The notes under the pieces are model-generated. The model was given only the letters and a program-made list of their open reading frames with translations. It ran no database searches and was not told where the DNA came from. Of a stretch of 64,000 nucleotides of DNA, positions 45,236 through 55,299 are shown in pieces. Position 1 is the first letter of the stretch. The number at the start of each line of letters is the position of its first letter. Source of the DNA: Propionibacteriaceae bacterium (GTDB lineage: Bacteria; Actinomycetota; Actinomycetes; Propionibacteriales; Propionibacteriaceae); contig JAFKJK010000016.1 in the NCBI GenBank assembly GCA_017306015.1, positions 1 to 64,000 of the forward strand, read 5' to 3'. The translations under genes and the position numbers were made by a program.

Positions 45236-46066
45236 TCAGAGGAAGACGTCGCCGAACAGGTCGTCGTCCGCTGTGCCGGGGACGGCGGCGTAGCCGGAGA
45301 GGTCGGTGATGCCGGCGTCGCGGAGCACGTCCTCGACGATCAGGGTCTGGCCGGTGCGCTCGCGGCTCGGCCGGCAGAGGACGGCGTAGGCGGCGTCGGC
45401 GTAGATCTCCGGTGTCCGGCTGCGCTTCAGCATCTCCTCGCCGCCGAGCGCGAACCGGACGGCGGCCGTCGCGATCGTGGTCCGTGGCCACAGGGTGTTG
45501 GCGGCGATCCCATCGCCCGCGAATTCCGCCGCCAGGCCGAGGGTTGCCAAGGTCATGCCGTACTTGGCGAGGAGATAACCGGGGAATGCGCCCAGCCACT
45601 TCGGGTCCAGGTTCAGTGGCGGCGACAGGGACAGGATGTGCGGGTTCGCGGACGCCTTCAGTGCCGGCAGCGCCGCCCGCGACAGCATGAACGTGCCCCG
45701 GACGTTGACGTCCTGCATCAGGTCGTACTTCTTGGCGGCGAGCTCCAGCGACCCGGACAGGTCGATCACCGACGCGTTGTTGACGACGATGTCGATGCCG
45801 CCGAACTCCGCGACGGTTCGGTCGACGGCGCGGGCGATGTCGTCGTCGTTGCGGACATCGCCGACGACCGGCAGCGCCCGTCCACCGGCGGCCTCGATCG
45901 CTGCGGCCGCGGTGTGCACCGTCCCCTCCAGCTTCGGGTGCGGGACGGCGGTCTTTGCGAGCAGCGTGACGTTGGCACCGTCCCGGGCTGCGCGCAGGGC
46001 GATCGCCAGCCCGATCCCCCGGCTGCCGCCCGAGATCAGCAGGGTCTTCCCGCCGAGGCTGCTCAC
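45236..46066 (-). CDS. Short-chain dehydrogenase/reductase
   Basis: 276 residues from GTG 46066 (VSSLGGKTLLISGG), with GGGAGGG before it. A longer frame begins at 46117 inside a palindromic repeat and would add 17 repeat-coded residues; it is rejected. Cofactor motif GGSRGIGLA at 11-19, NNAS near 105, catalytic Tyr and Lys in YLLAKYG near 165. It resembles the HSDL2-like SDRs that act on lipids or sterols. Next to an enoyl-CoA hydratase it may serve fatty-acid-like catabolism. Confidence 0.88.
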   Translation of the reverse strand: MSSLGGKTLLISGGSRGIGLAIALRAARDGANVTLLAKTAVPHPKLEGTVHTAAAAIEAAGGRALPVVGDVRNDDDIARAVDRTVAEFGGIDIVVNNASVIDLSGSLELAAKKYDLMQDVNVRGTFMLSRAALPALKASANPHILSLSPPLNLDPKWLGAFPGYLLAKYGMTLATLGLAAEFAGDGIAANTLWPRTTIATAAVRFALGGEEMLKRSRTPEIYADAAYAVLCRPSRERTGQTLIVEDVLRDAGITDLSGYAAVPGTADDDLFGDVFL

Positions 46067-46082
46067 GCTCCCTCCCAGCACC

Positions 46083-46201
46083 TGAACCGTCGGGGACAGG
46101 TACTTCGGTTCAGCCACCGTCCCAGCACCTGAACCATCGGGGACAGGTACTTCGGTTCAGCCGTCCTCCCGTGAACCATCGGGGACAGGTACTTCGGTTC
46201 A
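46083..46201. repeat. Family A palindromic repeats, three copies
   Basis: Copies 46083-46112, 46130-46159 and 46172-46201, core on plus strand. The flanks repeat too: GAGGCTGCTCAYG and CCCTCCC near 46055-46079 (the SDR start) recur at 46215-46237, so the array and the gene's start region appear to have been duplicated together. Confidence 0.95.
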
Positions 46202-46223
46202 GCCGTCCTCCCGGCGAGGCTGC

Positions 46224-48191
<1,968 letters not shown>

Positions 48192-48369
48192 CGCCAGCAG
48201 ACCTCACCGACCTGGCACAGAAGGGGCACGGTTCGGCCGCCTACGGCCGGGGGGCGGAGGGCTGGACCGTGGCCGCCGTGGGGCGGGGTAGCTCTGTCCC
48301 GTCCTCGATCCGCCCGAGGGGTAGGCGAGTCCGGGCTTCGCGTCGACAGCGACACATCTGCGCGGTGAG

Positions 48370-48433
48370 TTCGCTCCCGAAAGGGACGTTCGCTCCCGAA
48401 GTTTCGGGAGCGAACGTCCCTTTCGGGAGCGAA
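48370..48433. repeat. Perfect 64-bp palindrome (31-bp arms, 2-base centre)
   Basis: Arm 48370-48400 (TTCGCTCCCGAAAGG, GACGTTCGCTCCCGAA) is exactly complementary to 48403-48433. Each arm itself contains the repeated TTCGCTCCCGAA motif. It lies in the 377-bp gap between gap and the ECF41 gene, where no frame is convincing. There is no T-run. The flanking sequence 48476-48530 is related to 56966-57032. Confidence 0.95.
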
Positions 48434-48568
48434 CCTGTGCCGGGGCGACCGCGCCCATCAGTGGGCCACGACAGGTCCGAAACCACCCCTCAGGGCGCAC
48501 TTCCGGCGTGAACGGGTCGCGGCGCTGGGCAGACGGCGACCGGGGTCCTCGATTCGTCCTGGCATTGC

Positions 48569-49468
48569 TCAGCGCAGGGTGAGTTCGGTGGCTGCGTCCA
48601 GGTGCGACAGCTTCTCGGGGTTGCGGACGTAGTACAGCCCGGCGATCCGGCCGTCCTCGACGCGGATGGCCAGGATCCCGTCCCACTCGGCGTCCAGCCG
48701 AAGCAGCAGGGCGGGATTGCCGTTGACGCTCGCCGAGCCCACGGTGAGCCGCTGGCCCAGGCGTTCGACCTTGTCGATGGCACCGAGCAGGAACCGGGCG
48801 ATCTTGTCGGCGCCGATGACCGGACGCATGGCGGCCTGACGGATGCCACCCCCGTCCGCGATCAGGACGGCGTCCGGGGCGAGCACGTCGAGCAGGGCCT
48901 GCAGTTCCCCGGTCTCGACCGCGTGCTGGAACGACTCCAGCGCGGCCCGGGTCTCGCGCGGCGAGACCAGCTCCCGCGGACGGCGGGCGTCGACGTGCTG
49001 GCGGGCCCGGTGCGCGACCTGGCGGACGGCGGCCGGTGCCTTGTCGACCGCGGTGGCGATCTCGTCGTAGTCCAGGCCGAAGACCTCGCGCAGCACGAAC
49101 ACGGCCCGCTCGGTCGGCGTGAGCGTCTCCAGCACCAGCATCAGCGCCATCGACACGCTCTCGGCGAGCTCCGCCTCCTCGGCCACGTCCGGCGTTGTCA
49201 GCAGCGGCTCCGGCAGCCACTCGCCGACGTACGTCTCGCGCAACTGCTTGGCCTTGCGCAGCCGGTTCAGCGCCTGCCGCGTGGTGATCCGGACCAGGTA
49301 GGCGCGCTGGTCCTTCACCTGGTCCAGGTCGACCTTCACCCACCGCAGCCAGCTCTCCTGGAGGACGTCCTCGGCGTCCGCGGCCGAGCCGAGCAGCTCA
49401 TACGCAACGGTGAAGAGCAGGTTGCGGTGGGTGACGAACGCCTCGGTCGCCCGATCGAGGTCAGCCAT
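48569..49468 (-). CDS. ECF41-type RNA polymerase sigma factor (SigJ-like) with SnoaL-like C-terminal domain
   Basis: 299 residues from ATG 49468. Sigma region 2 at about 10-75 (YELLGSAADAEDVLQESWLRW), region 4 at about 115-165 (LTPTERAVFVLREVFGLDYDEIATAV), then a C-terminal SnoaL-like domain (about 180-299). ECF41 hallmarks of that domain are present: ADGGG and the terminal NPEKL. In this group the extra domain controls activity instead of an anti-sigma factor. It overlaps the oxidoreductase gene by 8 bp and forms the usual ECF41 pair. Confidence 0.93.
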   Translation of the reverse strand: MADLDRATEAFVTHRNLLFTVAYELLGSAADAEDVLQESWLRWVKVDLDQVKDQRAYLVRITTRQALNRLRKAKQLRETYVGEWLPEPLLTTPDVAEEAELAESVSMALMLVLETLTPTERAVFVLREVFGLDYDEIATAVDKAPAAVRQVAHRARQHVDARRPRELVSPRETRAALESFQHAVETGELQALLDVLAPDAVLIADGGGIRQAAMRPVIGADKIARFLLGAIDKVERLGQRLTVGSASVNGNPALLLRLDAEWDGILAIRVEDGRIAGLYYVRNPEKLSHLDAATELTLR

Positions 49469-50669
49469 CGGCCACGCCTGAGCGCGCCAGCACCGGGGCG
49501 GCCGGGTCGGCCAGCAGCCGGGCCCGCCGATGGTCCCTGGTCCATTCCGGGTAGTGGATCCGCCCAGGACGGACGGCCTCGTGGCCCAGGGCCCAGACGA
49601 TCCGGGAGCAGATGAACTCCTTGATCCCGGCACCGGCCCGCCCCGGGACGAAGAAGCCGACCGCCGTGTCGTCGGGACGCGCCAGCTGGTAGATGCCGGC
49701 GCCCCGACCCAAGCTGATGCACTCCGAGATCATCGCGAGGGTCACCCGTCGCGGCTCGTCGCCGGCGATCCGGGCGAGCACCGTCTCGGCGGCCGACAGC
49801 CCGAGCTGGACGGCGGCCTGGCAGCTCATCCGGTACGGCATCCCCGAGGGGGTGGCCGCGTCCCCGGCTGCCAGGATCCGGTCGTCGTCCACGCTGGTCA
49901 GGGTTTCGTCGGTGACCAGGCGTCCCTCCGGGTCCGTGGTCAGGCCGCTGCGCGTGGCCAGGTCGGGGACGCCGAAGCCGGCGGCCCAGATCGTCACCGC
50001 GCTGGGCAGCTCGCGTCCGTCCACGAGCCGGACGGCGTCCGGCGTGACCGCGGTGACCCTGGCCTTCGCGCCCTCGAGGATGCTCACCCCGAGCGTGGCC
50101 AGCCGTCCGGCCACGTACTGCCGTCCCCGCGGGTGCAGGTACGGGCCGAGCGATCCGCCGCAGACCAGCGTCACCCGACGGCCGAGCTCGGCGAGCTCCG
50201 CCGCGGTCTCGATGCCGGTCGGGCCGCCGCCGACCACCGTGACCGGCGCGTCGAGCGGCAGCTTGTCCAGCGCGTGGCGCAGCCGCTCGGCCGCGTCCAG
50301 CGTGGCGATCGGGTAGGCGTGCTCGCGGGCGCCCGACACCGACGGCTCTGCGGTGAAGCTGCCCACGGCGTAGATCAGGTAGTCGTAGGGCAGCGTCCCG
50401 CCGGACGCCAGCTCGACCGTCCGGCCGGACGCGTCGATCCGGGTCGCCGAGTCGACGACCAGCCGGATCCGCTCGGCCAGGATGTCGCCGTACTCGACCT
50501 CCGCGCCGTGGGAGCCGCCGACCAGCTGGTGCAGCCGGATCCGGTCGACGAAGGTCTTGCGCGGGTTGACCAGGGTGACGGTGACGTCGTCGCGCTCGGT
50601 CAGCCGGTTGGCCGCCAGCACTCCGGAGTAGCCGCCGCCGATGACCACGACGTTGGTGTTCTTCCTCAT
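49461..50669 (-). CDS. FAD-dependent NAD(P) oxidoreductase of the ECF41 module
   Basis: 402 residues from ATG 50669, with AGGAGAC before it. FAD motif VVVIGGGYSGVLAANRL at 7-23, NAD motif VTVVGGGPTGIETAAEL near 143-159, and the second FAD motif ILAAGDAATP near 270. It resembles type II NADH dehydrogenase/AIF-like proteins. ECF41 sigma factors usually direct expression of a neighbouring oxidoreductase, decarboxylase or epimerase; here the promoter motif in front fits. Substrate unknown. Confidence 0.9.
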   Translation of the reverse strand: MRKNTNVVVIGGGYSGVLAANRLTERDDVTVTLVNPRKTFVDRIRLHQLVGGSHGAEVEYGDILAERIRLVVDSATRIDASGRTVELASGGTLPYDYLIYAVGSFTAEPSVSGAREHAYPIATLDAAERLRHALDKLPLDAPVTVVGGGPTGIETAAELAELGRRVTLVCGGSLGPYLHPRGRQYVAGRLATLGVSILEGAKARVTAVTPDAVRLVDGRELPSAVTIWAAGFGVPDLATRSGLTTDPEGRLVTDETLTSVDDDRILAAGDAATPSGMPYRMSCQAAVQLGLSAAETVLARIAGDEPRRVTLAMISECISLGRGAGIYQLARPDDTAVGFFVPGRAGAGIKEFICSRIVWALGHEAVRPGRIHYPEWTRDHRRARLLADPAAPVLARSGVADG

Positions 50670-50699
50670 GGTTGTCTCCTTTCACTTCTCTACCCACCA

Positions 50700-50726
50700 G
50701 ACACGGCCCGGACGCCGGCTGTGACA
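50700..50726 (-). promoter_or_regulatory. Probable ECF41-dependent promoter
   Basis: On the minus strand TGTCACA (50726-50720) is followed, after 14 bp, by CGTGTC (50705-50700). TGTCACA is the conserved -35 element of ECF41 promoters, with CGTC-type -10. It lies 31 bp before the oxidoreductase-sigma operon, which points to autoregulation. Confidence 0.7.
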
Positions 50727-50843
50727 TCCGGGGTCGCCGGGCGCGGCGCAACCGGGTGGTGGGCAGATCCGCCACCTTCTGCCCGCGAGGGGCTGCGACT
50801 AGCGTGAAACTCCCGTTCCACATCGCCTCACCCAGGGAGCAGC

Positions 50844-51425
50844 ATGGCCGGCCGATTCGTGTACTGGATGAACGTGTCCCTCGACCTCAAGATCGAGCAG
50901 GTGACCGACGAGCAGGGTGGTGGGGACTGGATGCGCATCGGAGAACCGCTGCACCGCGAGTTCAACGCCCGGGCCGCGGGGCTGGCACTGATGGTCGAGG
51001 GACGCCGCATCTACGAGACCATGGAGAACTACTGGCCGGCGGCCCGGACGGACGAGTCGCTGCCCGGCTTCCTGCGCGAGTACGGCGAGATCTGGACGTC
51101 CGCGCCGAAGATCCTGGTGTCCCGGACGCGGACCAGCGCCGAGTACAACACCCGGATCATCGGCGGCGACGACGCGATCGAGCAGCTGGCGCGGGTGCGG
51201 GCCGAGACCGACGGGGACATCGGCGTCGGCGGAGCCACGCTGGCCACCCAGCTGCAGCGGGCGCACCTGCTCGACGAGCTGCTGCTGTTCACCCACCCGG
51301 TGGTGCTCGGCCAGGGCCGTCCGCTCTTCGACGACCTCGACGAGCCGGTCGTCTGCGACCTGATCGAGCAGCGGTCGTTCGACCAAGGGGTCACCATGCA
51401 CCGCTACGCCGTCCGGGCGGCCTGA
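50844..51425 (+). CDS. RibD C-terminal/dihydrofolate reductase-like protein
   Basis: 193 residues. MNVSLDLKIE at the start, GLALMVEGRRIYETMENYW, KILVSRTRTSAEYNTRII, then DIGVGGATLATQLQRAHLLDELLLFTHPVVLGQGRPLF: the NADPH-binding RibD_C pattern. True DHFR activity is not implied; these are common reductase-fold proteins of unknown substrate. First of two adjacent genes of this family, 27 bp apart. Confidence 0.87.
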   Translation: MAGRFVYWMNVSLDLKIEQVTDEQGGGDWMRIGEPLHREFNARAAGLALMVEGRRIYETMENYWPAARTDESLPGFLREYGEIWTSAPKILVSRTRTSAEYNTRIIGGDDAIEQLARVRAETDGDIGVGGATLATQLQRAHLLDELLLFTHPVVLGQGRPLFDDLDEPVVCDLIEQRSFDQGVTMHRYAVRAA

Positions 51426-51452
51426 CCGGCTTCGCAGCGACGAGGAGGCGCC

Positions 51453-52037
51453 GTGCGATCGATCACGGTCACGATGAACATCGCGCTCGACGGGGTCGCC
51501 CAGGGGCTCGGCCGTCCCGACGAGGACACCCGTGGGGGCTTCGTCCACGGCGGTTGGGGGCAGCGCTACCAGGACGACGTGATGGCCGCCGAGATGGCCA
51601 AGGGAATGTCCCGGCCGGGTGACATGCTTCTCGGTCGGCGCACCTGGCAGGACTTCGCCATGATCTGGGGGAAGGCGACCCGGCCCAATCCGTACAGCGC
51701 GCACCTGAACGCGGCCACCAAGTACGTCGTGTCGACCACCCTGACCGAGGTCGACGCGTGGCAGAACTCCGTCCTCGTGCGTGGGGACGCCGTGGAGCAG
51801 GTCGCCCGGCTCAAGGCCGAGGACGGAGCGGACCTGTCGATCATCGGCAGCGTGCGCCTGGTGAACACCCTGCACGCCGCCGGGCTGGTCGACGAGTACA
51901 CGCTGCTCATCCATCCCCTGACCCTCGGTGGCGGCCTGCGCCTGTTCGACGGCGCGGCGCCGCTGACCGAGTTCGAGCTGATCAGCAGCGTGACCACGAC
52001 GAAGGGCGTCATCATCGCCCGCTATCTGCGCCGCTGA
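51453..52037 (+). CDS. RibD C-terminal/dihydrofolate reductase-like protein
   Basis: 194 residues from GTG 51453. TVTMNIALDGVAQG, DMLLGRRTWQDFAMIW, KYVVSTTLTEVDAW, LSIIGSVRLVNTLHAAGLVDEYTLLIHPLTLGGGLRLF. Same fold as the gene before it but only distantly similar, so not a recent duplicate. Three palindromic repeats follow the stop. Confidence 0.88.
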   Translation: MRSITVTMNIALDGVAQGLGRPDEDTRGGFVHGGWGQRYQDDVMAAEMAKGMSRPGDMLLGRRTWQDFAMIWGKATRPNPYSAHLNAATKYVVSTTLTEVDAWQNSVLVRGDAVEQVARLKAEDGADLSIIGSVRLVNTLHAAGLVDEYTLLIHPLTLGGGLRLFDGAAPLTEFELISSVTTTKGVIIARYLRR

Positions 52038-52071
52038 GGTTGCTGCACAATCGCCCCCGAGTCGCCCGACC

Positions 52072-52189
52072 TGAACCGTCGGGGACAGGTACTTCGGTTC
52101 ACGTTGGACGGGGGCGGGGCTGAACCGTTGGGGACAGGTACTTCGGTTCACTCGAGGGGTGAACCGTTGGGGACAGGTACTTCGGTTCA
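52072..52189. repeat. Family A palindromic repeats, three copies
   Basis: Copies 52072-52101, 52121-52150 and 52160-52189, core on plus strand, all in the gap after the DHFR-like gene. Confidence 0.95.
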
Positions 52190-52226
52190 CCCCTGACTGC
52201 TCCCGCTGCTTCGGCCTCGCCAGCCT

Positions 52227-52321
52227 CGATCTGCAGGACGAGTAAAGGCAGCCGATGGGACGCACGGTGCCCCTCGGGCTGCAGCCGGGCGGTCCTGCCC
52301 CGCACCCGGCCCGCGAGTACG
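52227..52321 (+). pseudogene. 3' fragment of a DUF899 gene
   Basis: GGGACGCACGGTGCCCCTCG and GGGCTGCAGCCGGGCGGTCC resemble the end of the DUF899 gene at 40519-41325 (there GGGACGCGCGGTGCCGCTGG, GCCTGCAGGTGGGTGGTCC). Translated, GRTVPLGLQPGGP matches GRAVPLGLQVGGP, with a stop (TAA) eight codons earlier. The rest of the gene is missing, and it sits right after the palindromes. A 27-bp direct repeat (CCCGCGAGTR..GGGAGACCTG) follows at 52309-52366. Confidence 0.75.
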
Positions 52322-52387
52322 GGGGGGAGACCTGCCCGCACCGGCCCGCGAGTGTGGGCGGGAGACCTGAGGAGCCTCTCGCCGTCG

Positions 52388-52807
52388 TCAGGCCTGCCGG
52401 CGGTGTGACCGGCCGAGACCGGCGATCACCACGGCAGCCACGACGCCGTGCAGGGTCATCAGGGTGCCGATCGCTGCCGGGTTGGTGGCCGCAGCGGTTC
52501 CCAGCAGCGAGAGCAGTCCCACCAGGATCGCGACGCCGAGCCAGATCGGCACCGCGTGCGCCGTGAACCGCTCCAGCAGGCGCAGGCTCAGCGCGCCCAG
52601 GGCCGCGGCCCCGGCGGCCACGATGGCGACCGTCGCGGCGTCCACGACCTGCAGGCCGTCGGCGATCCGCACCTCGAGCACGACGCCGCCGAGCTGGGTG
52701 GCCAGCGCCCAGGTGATCAGTGCGCAGACCACGGCAGCGGCGACCGTGACCAGGTCGTTGGTCCACGTCCGCGCGGGCCGGCGGACGGTGGTGGGCAGTT
52801 CGGTCAT
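52388..52807 (-). CDS. Four-helix membrane protein (DUF6069-like)
   Basis: 139 residues, start ATG 52807 chosen for the strong site AGGAGG 6 bases before it. Four membrane segments: LVTVAAAVVCALITWALATQL, ATVAIVAAGAAALGALSL, VPIWLGVAILVGLLSLLGTAAA, LMTLHGVVAAVVIAGLG. It resembles DUF6069 proteins of actinobacteria. Function unknown. Divergent from the TetR gene, sharing the operator pair at 52835. Confidence 0.78.
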   Translation of the reverse strand: MTELPTTVRRPARTWTNDLVTVAAAVVCALITWALATQLGGVVLEVRIADGLQVVDAATVAIVAAGAAALGALSLRLLERFTAHAVPIWLGVAILVGLLSLLGTAAATNPAAIGTLMTLHGVVAAVVIAGLGRSHRRQA

Positions 52808-52834
52808 CTCATTCCTCCTTGTTCGCGCGACTTT

Positions 52835-52874
52835 CACTACAGTCGTAGTAGGCTACCACTACGACCGTAGTAGG
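52835..52874. promoter_or_regulatory. Double TetR operator
   Basis: Two near-identical 18-bp sites, CACTACAGTCGTAGTAGG (52835-52852) and CACTACGACCGTAGTAGG (52857-52874), each with palindromic CTAC...GTAG. Their 22-bp offset (two helix turns) suits cooperative binding of two dimers between the divergent DUF6069-like and tetR genes. Confidence 0.85.
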
Positions 52875-52887
52875 CAAGGGGGGACGG

Positions 52888-53451
52888 ATGGAACGACGCG
52901 AGGCGATCGGGGTGGCCGCGCTGGAACTGGTGGCCGAAGGCGGTGCCCACGCCCTGACCCATCGCCGCATCGACCGGCGGCTCGGGCTGCCGGAGGGCAC
53001 GACGTCCAACTACGCGCGGACCCGGCGGGACCTGGTCCGCCTTGCCGTCGACCGGGTGGCCGCGGTCGCGAACCTGCGTCCGGCCGGGGACGCGCTGCCC
53101 ACGACCGTCGCGGACGCCGTCCCGCAACTCGTCGCAGCGTTCGAGCAGACCGTCGCGCGCGGGGACGACACCCGCGCCCGGATGGCGCTGTCGATCGACT
53201 GCAGCCAGGATGCCGAGCTGCACGAACTGCTGACCACCCGCTCGCCGATCCGGGCCAAGCTGCTGGACGAGGGGACGGAGATGCTGGCCGCGCTCGGCGT
53301 CCCCGAACCCGGACGGCGCGCGATCGATTTCATCGGCATCATGAACGGACTGCTCTACGACCGGCTGGTCGGCAACGGCTCCCGCGGCGAGCCGGTGGAC
53401 GCCGCCGCCGTGCTCACGGCCTGGCTGGTCGGTATCGGCGCCCGCCGCTGA
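52888..53451 (+). CDS. TetR-family transcriptional regulator
   Basis: 187 residues, ATG 52888. Helix-turn-helix at about 5-50 (GAHALTHRRIDRRLGLPEGTTSNYARTRRDLV). The C-terminal ligand domain has no assignable type. It should repress itself and the divergent membrane protein through the double operator. The last codons (VGIGARR, stop) recur in degraded form twice downstream. Confidence 0.9.
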   Translation: MERREAIGVAALELVAEGGAHALTHRRIDRRLGLPEGTTSNYARTRRDLVRLAVDRVAAVANLRPAGDALPTTVADAVPQLVAAFEQTVARGDDTRARMALSIDCSQDAELHELLTTRSPIRAKLLDEGTEMLAALGVPEPGRRAIDFIGIMNGLLYDRLVGNGSRGEPVDAAAVLTAWLVGIGARR

Positions 53452-53610
53452 GCCGCCGCCGATCGGCGGGCGGGGCGGCCGCGCGTCCCACGTGCCGGCT
53501 GCCTGGTCGCTATCGACGCCCGACGCTGAGCCGCCGCCGGGTGGCCTGGGTTGCCGCCCCCCGCGTAGCGGCCGGCTCACCGGCATCGACGCCCGCCGCT
53601 GAGCGGCGAC
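53428..53610. repeat. Three degenerate copies of the tetR 3' end
   Basis: The end of tetR (GGTCGGTATCGGCGCCCGCC, then GCTGAGCCGCCGCC, 53427-53464) recurs at about 53506-53541 (VAIDARR, stop) and 53578-53610 (TGIDARR, stop). Together with spacers they fill the 213-bp gap before the next gene. Confidence 0.8.
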
Positions 53611-53664
53611 TGTCGAGCGGGTGCGCAGGGCAGCCGAGCGTCACCGGGCCGCTGCCGGATCGGG

Positions 53665-54333
53665 CTAGGCCCGGGGCTCGCGTCGGGTGAAGGTGAGATG
53701 GGTGACGCCGCTGGGTGACGGGGTCGCCTCGATGGCATAGCGCTCATCCAGGCCCTCGAGCCCGTCCCACAGCCGGACGCCGCGCCCGAGCACGATCGGC
53801 ACCTGGACGACGTGGAGCAGGTCGATCAGGTCGGCGGCCAGGAAGTCGCGGACGATCGTCGGGCCGCCACCGATGCGGACGTCGAGGCCTCCCGCGGCCT
53901 CCCGGGCCTGGGCGAGCGCCTCCTTCGGGGTGGCGTCGATGAAGTGGAACACCGTGCCGCCCTCCAGCTCGATCGACGGCCGCGGGTGATGGGTGAGCAC
54001 GAACACCGGGGTGTGGAACGGCGGATTGGGCCCCCACCAGCCGCGCCACTCCTCGTCCGTGCCGACGCCGGTCCACGGTCCGGAGTACGGCCAGAACTTG
54101 CGGCGTCCCATGATCTCCGCCCCGATTCCGGGGCCGTGGCGCTCGGCGAAGGCGTTGTCGACGCCCTCGCCGCCACCGTCCTCGCCGGCGCCCGAGCGCC
54201 AGAAGCGGGTGGCGAACATCCACTCGTGCAGGCGCTGCCCGGCATGCCCGAATGGGGCGTCGAGGGTTTGGGGCTCGCCGGTGGCGAAGCCGTCCAGCGA
54301 GATCGAGAAGTTGTGGACGCGGACGCGGGACAT
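53665..54333 (-). CDS. RibD C-terminal/dihydrofolate reductase-like protein
   Basis: 222 residues. VRVHNFSISLDGFATG at the start, EIMGRRKFWPYSGPW, VFVLTHHPRPSIELEGGTVFHFI, LDVRIGGGPTIVRDFLAADLIDLLHVVQVPIVLGRG. A third RibD_C fold protein within 3.5 kb. Substrate unknown. Confidence 0.9.
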   Translation of the reverse strand: MSRVRVHNFSISLDGFATGEPQTLDAPFGHAGQRLHEWMFATRFWRSGAGEDGGGEGVDNAFAERHGPGIGAEIMGRRKFWPYSGPWTGVGTDEEWRGWWGPNPPFHTPVFVLTHHPRPSIELEGGTVFHFIDATPKEALAQAREAAGGLDVRIGGGPTIVRDFLAADLIDLLHVVQVPIVLGRGVRLWDGLEGLDERYAIEATPSPSGVTHLTFTRREPRA

Positions 54334-54433
54334 GGCCCCTCCTGAGGTGTGCGGTGCAGGTTCGTCCGAGTGTACGAAGCGGGACCGACAGCACCCGGCC
54401 CCGGCGGCCGTCGTCCCTGCGGAGCCCGGTCGC

Positions 54434-55237
54434 TCAGCCCACGACGACCGGATCGCCGACCCGGATCCTCCCCCCGCGGCCCGCCGGCAGCAGCAGGACG
54501 CCGAGGGTGGGCTCGGCCTGGCGGAACTCGCCGGTGAGCACCTTCAGCAGCTTCGCGTCCCGGACGCCGGTGTCGGGGTTCGCGGTGATCGCGAGGCAAC
54601 GGACGATGGTCTTGACGACGCTGAACCGGACGTCGCCGATCGTCAGGTCGGCGCCCCCGTCCACCCAGTCGAGTTCCGACCAGGCCGGCACGCCCTCGAT
54701 CACCACGTTCGACCGGAACCTGCGGTCGTCGACCGGGGCGGGGACGGTGCCGCCCACCGTCTCGACCGACGCGTGCGCATGCAGGGAGACGAACCCCCGT
54801 GCGCGGTCCTGGAAGCGGGCGGTGCCGCCGTCGCCCAGCAGCTCCAGCGGCAGGCGTCCATCCCGGCGCAGCAGCCGGGCGTCCGGCGTCCCCAGCACCC
54901 AGTCGGTGACGCGGTCGGCGATCTCCCTGCGCTCGTCGGGTGCCAGGCCCGCATCCGCCACCACCGCTTCGCCGTCGGTGATCCGCAGCCGCCGCGTCTC
55001 GTGGTCGTAGGCGAGCCGCAGCCGTGCGAGCGACGGGAAGTCCATCAGGGCGAGCCCACGCGACTTCGGCCAGTAGTCGAGCCCGTCGTGGTCCTCGGGC
55101 GTGGTCGCGTCGGCGAACCGGAAGGCGAGCACCCGGTCGCCGGCGATCCGGCCGTCGTCCTGCACCACGGCGGACGCGAGCGGCTCCGGCGTGAATCCCT
55201 TCACGGGGTAGCGGTAGAGCGCGGCGACGTGGGCCAT
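54434..55237 (-). CDS. MOSC domain protein
   Basis: 267 residues, ATG 55237. The N-terminal MOSC beta-barrel part (ALYRYPVKGFTPEPLASAVVQDDGRIAGDRVLAFR) and the MOSC core (RRFRSNVVIEGVPAWSELDWV, FSVVKTIVRCLAITANPDTGVRD with the conserved Cys) resemble the mARC/YcbX group. These bind the molybdenum cofactor and reduce N-hydroxylated compounds. Confidence 0.9.
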   Translation of the reverse strand: MAHVAALYRYPVKGFTPEPLASAVVQDDGRIAGDRVLAFRFADATTPEDHDGLDYWPKSRGLALMDFPSLARLRLAYDHETRRLRITDGEAVVADAGLAPDERREIADRVTDWVLGTPDARLLRRDGRLPLELLGDGGTARFQDRARGFVSLHAHASVETVGGTVPAPVDDRRFRSNVVIEGVPAWSELDWVDGGADLTIGDVRFSVVKTIVRCLAITANPDTGVRDAKLLKVLTGEFRQAEPTLGVLLLPAGRGGRIRVGDPVVVG

Positions 55238-55299
55238 GCCCCCATCCTGCCGCGTCCCGCGCCGCCGGCGCGCGTCCGGGCGTCGCGTCCCGTGCCGTC

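Noticed and set aside
46067..46117. Longer start for the SDR gene
   Set aside because: The extra residues are translated palindrome. GTG 46066 has a ribosome binding site and gives the usual SDR N-terminus.
48370..48433. Rho-independent terminator of gap
   Set aside because: The stem is far longer than usual, 180 bp from the stop, and no T-run follows on either side.
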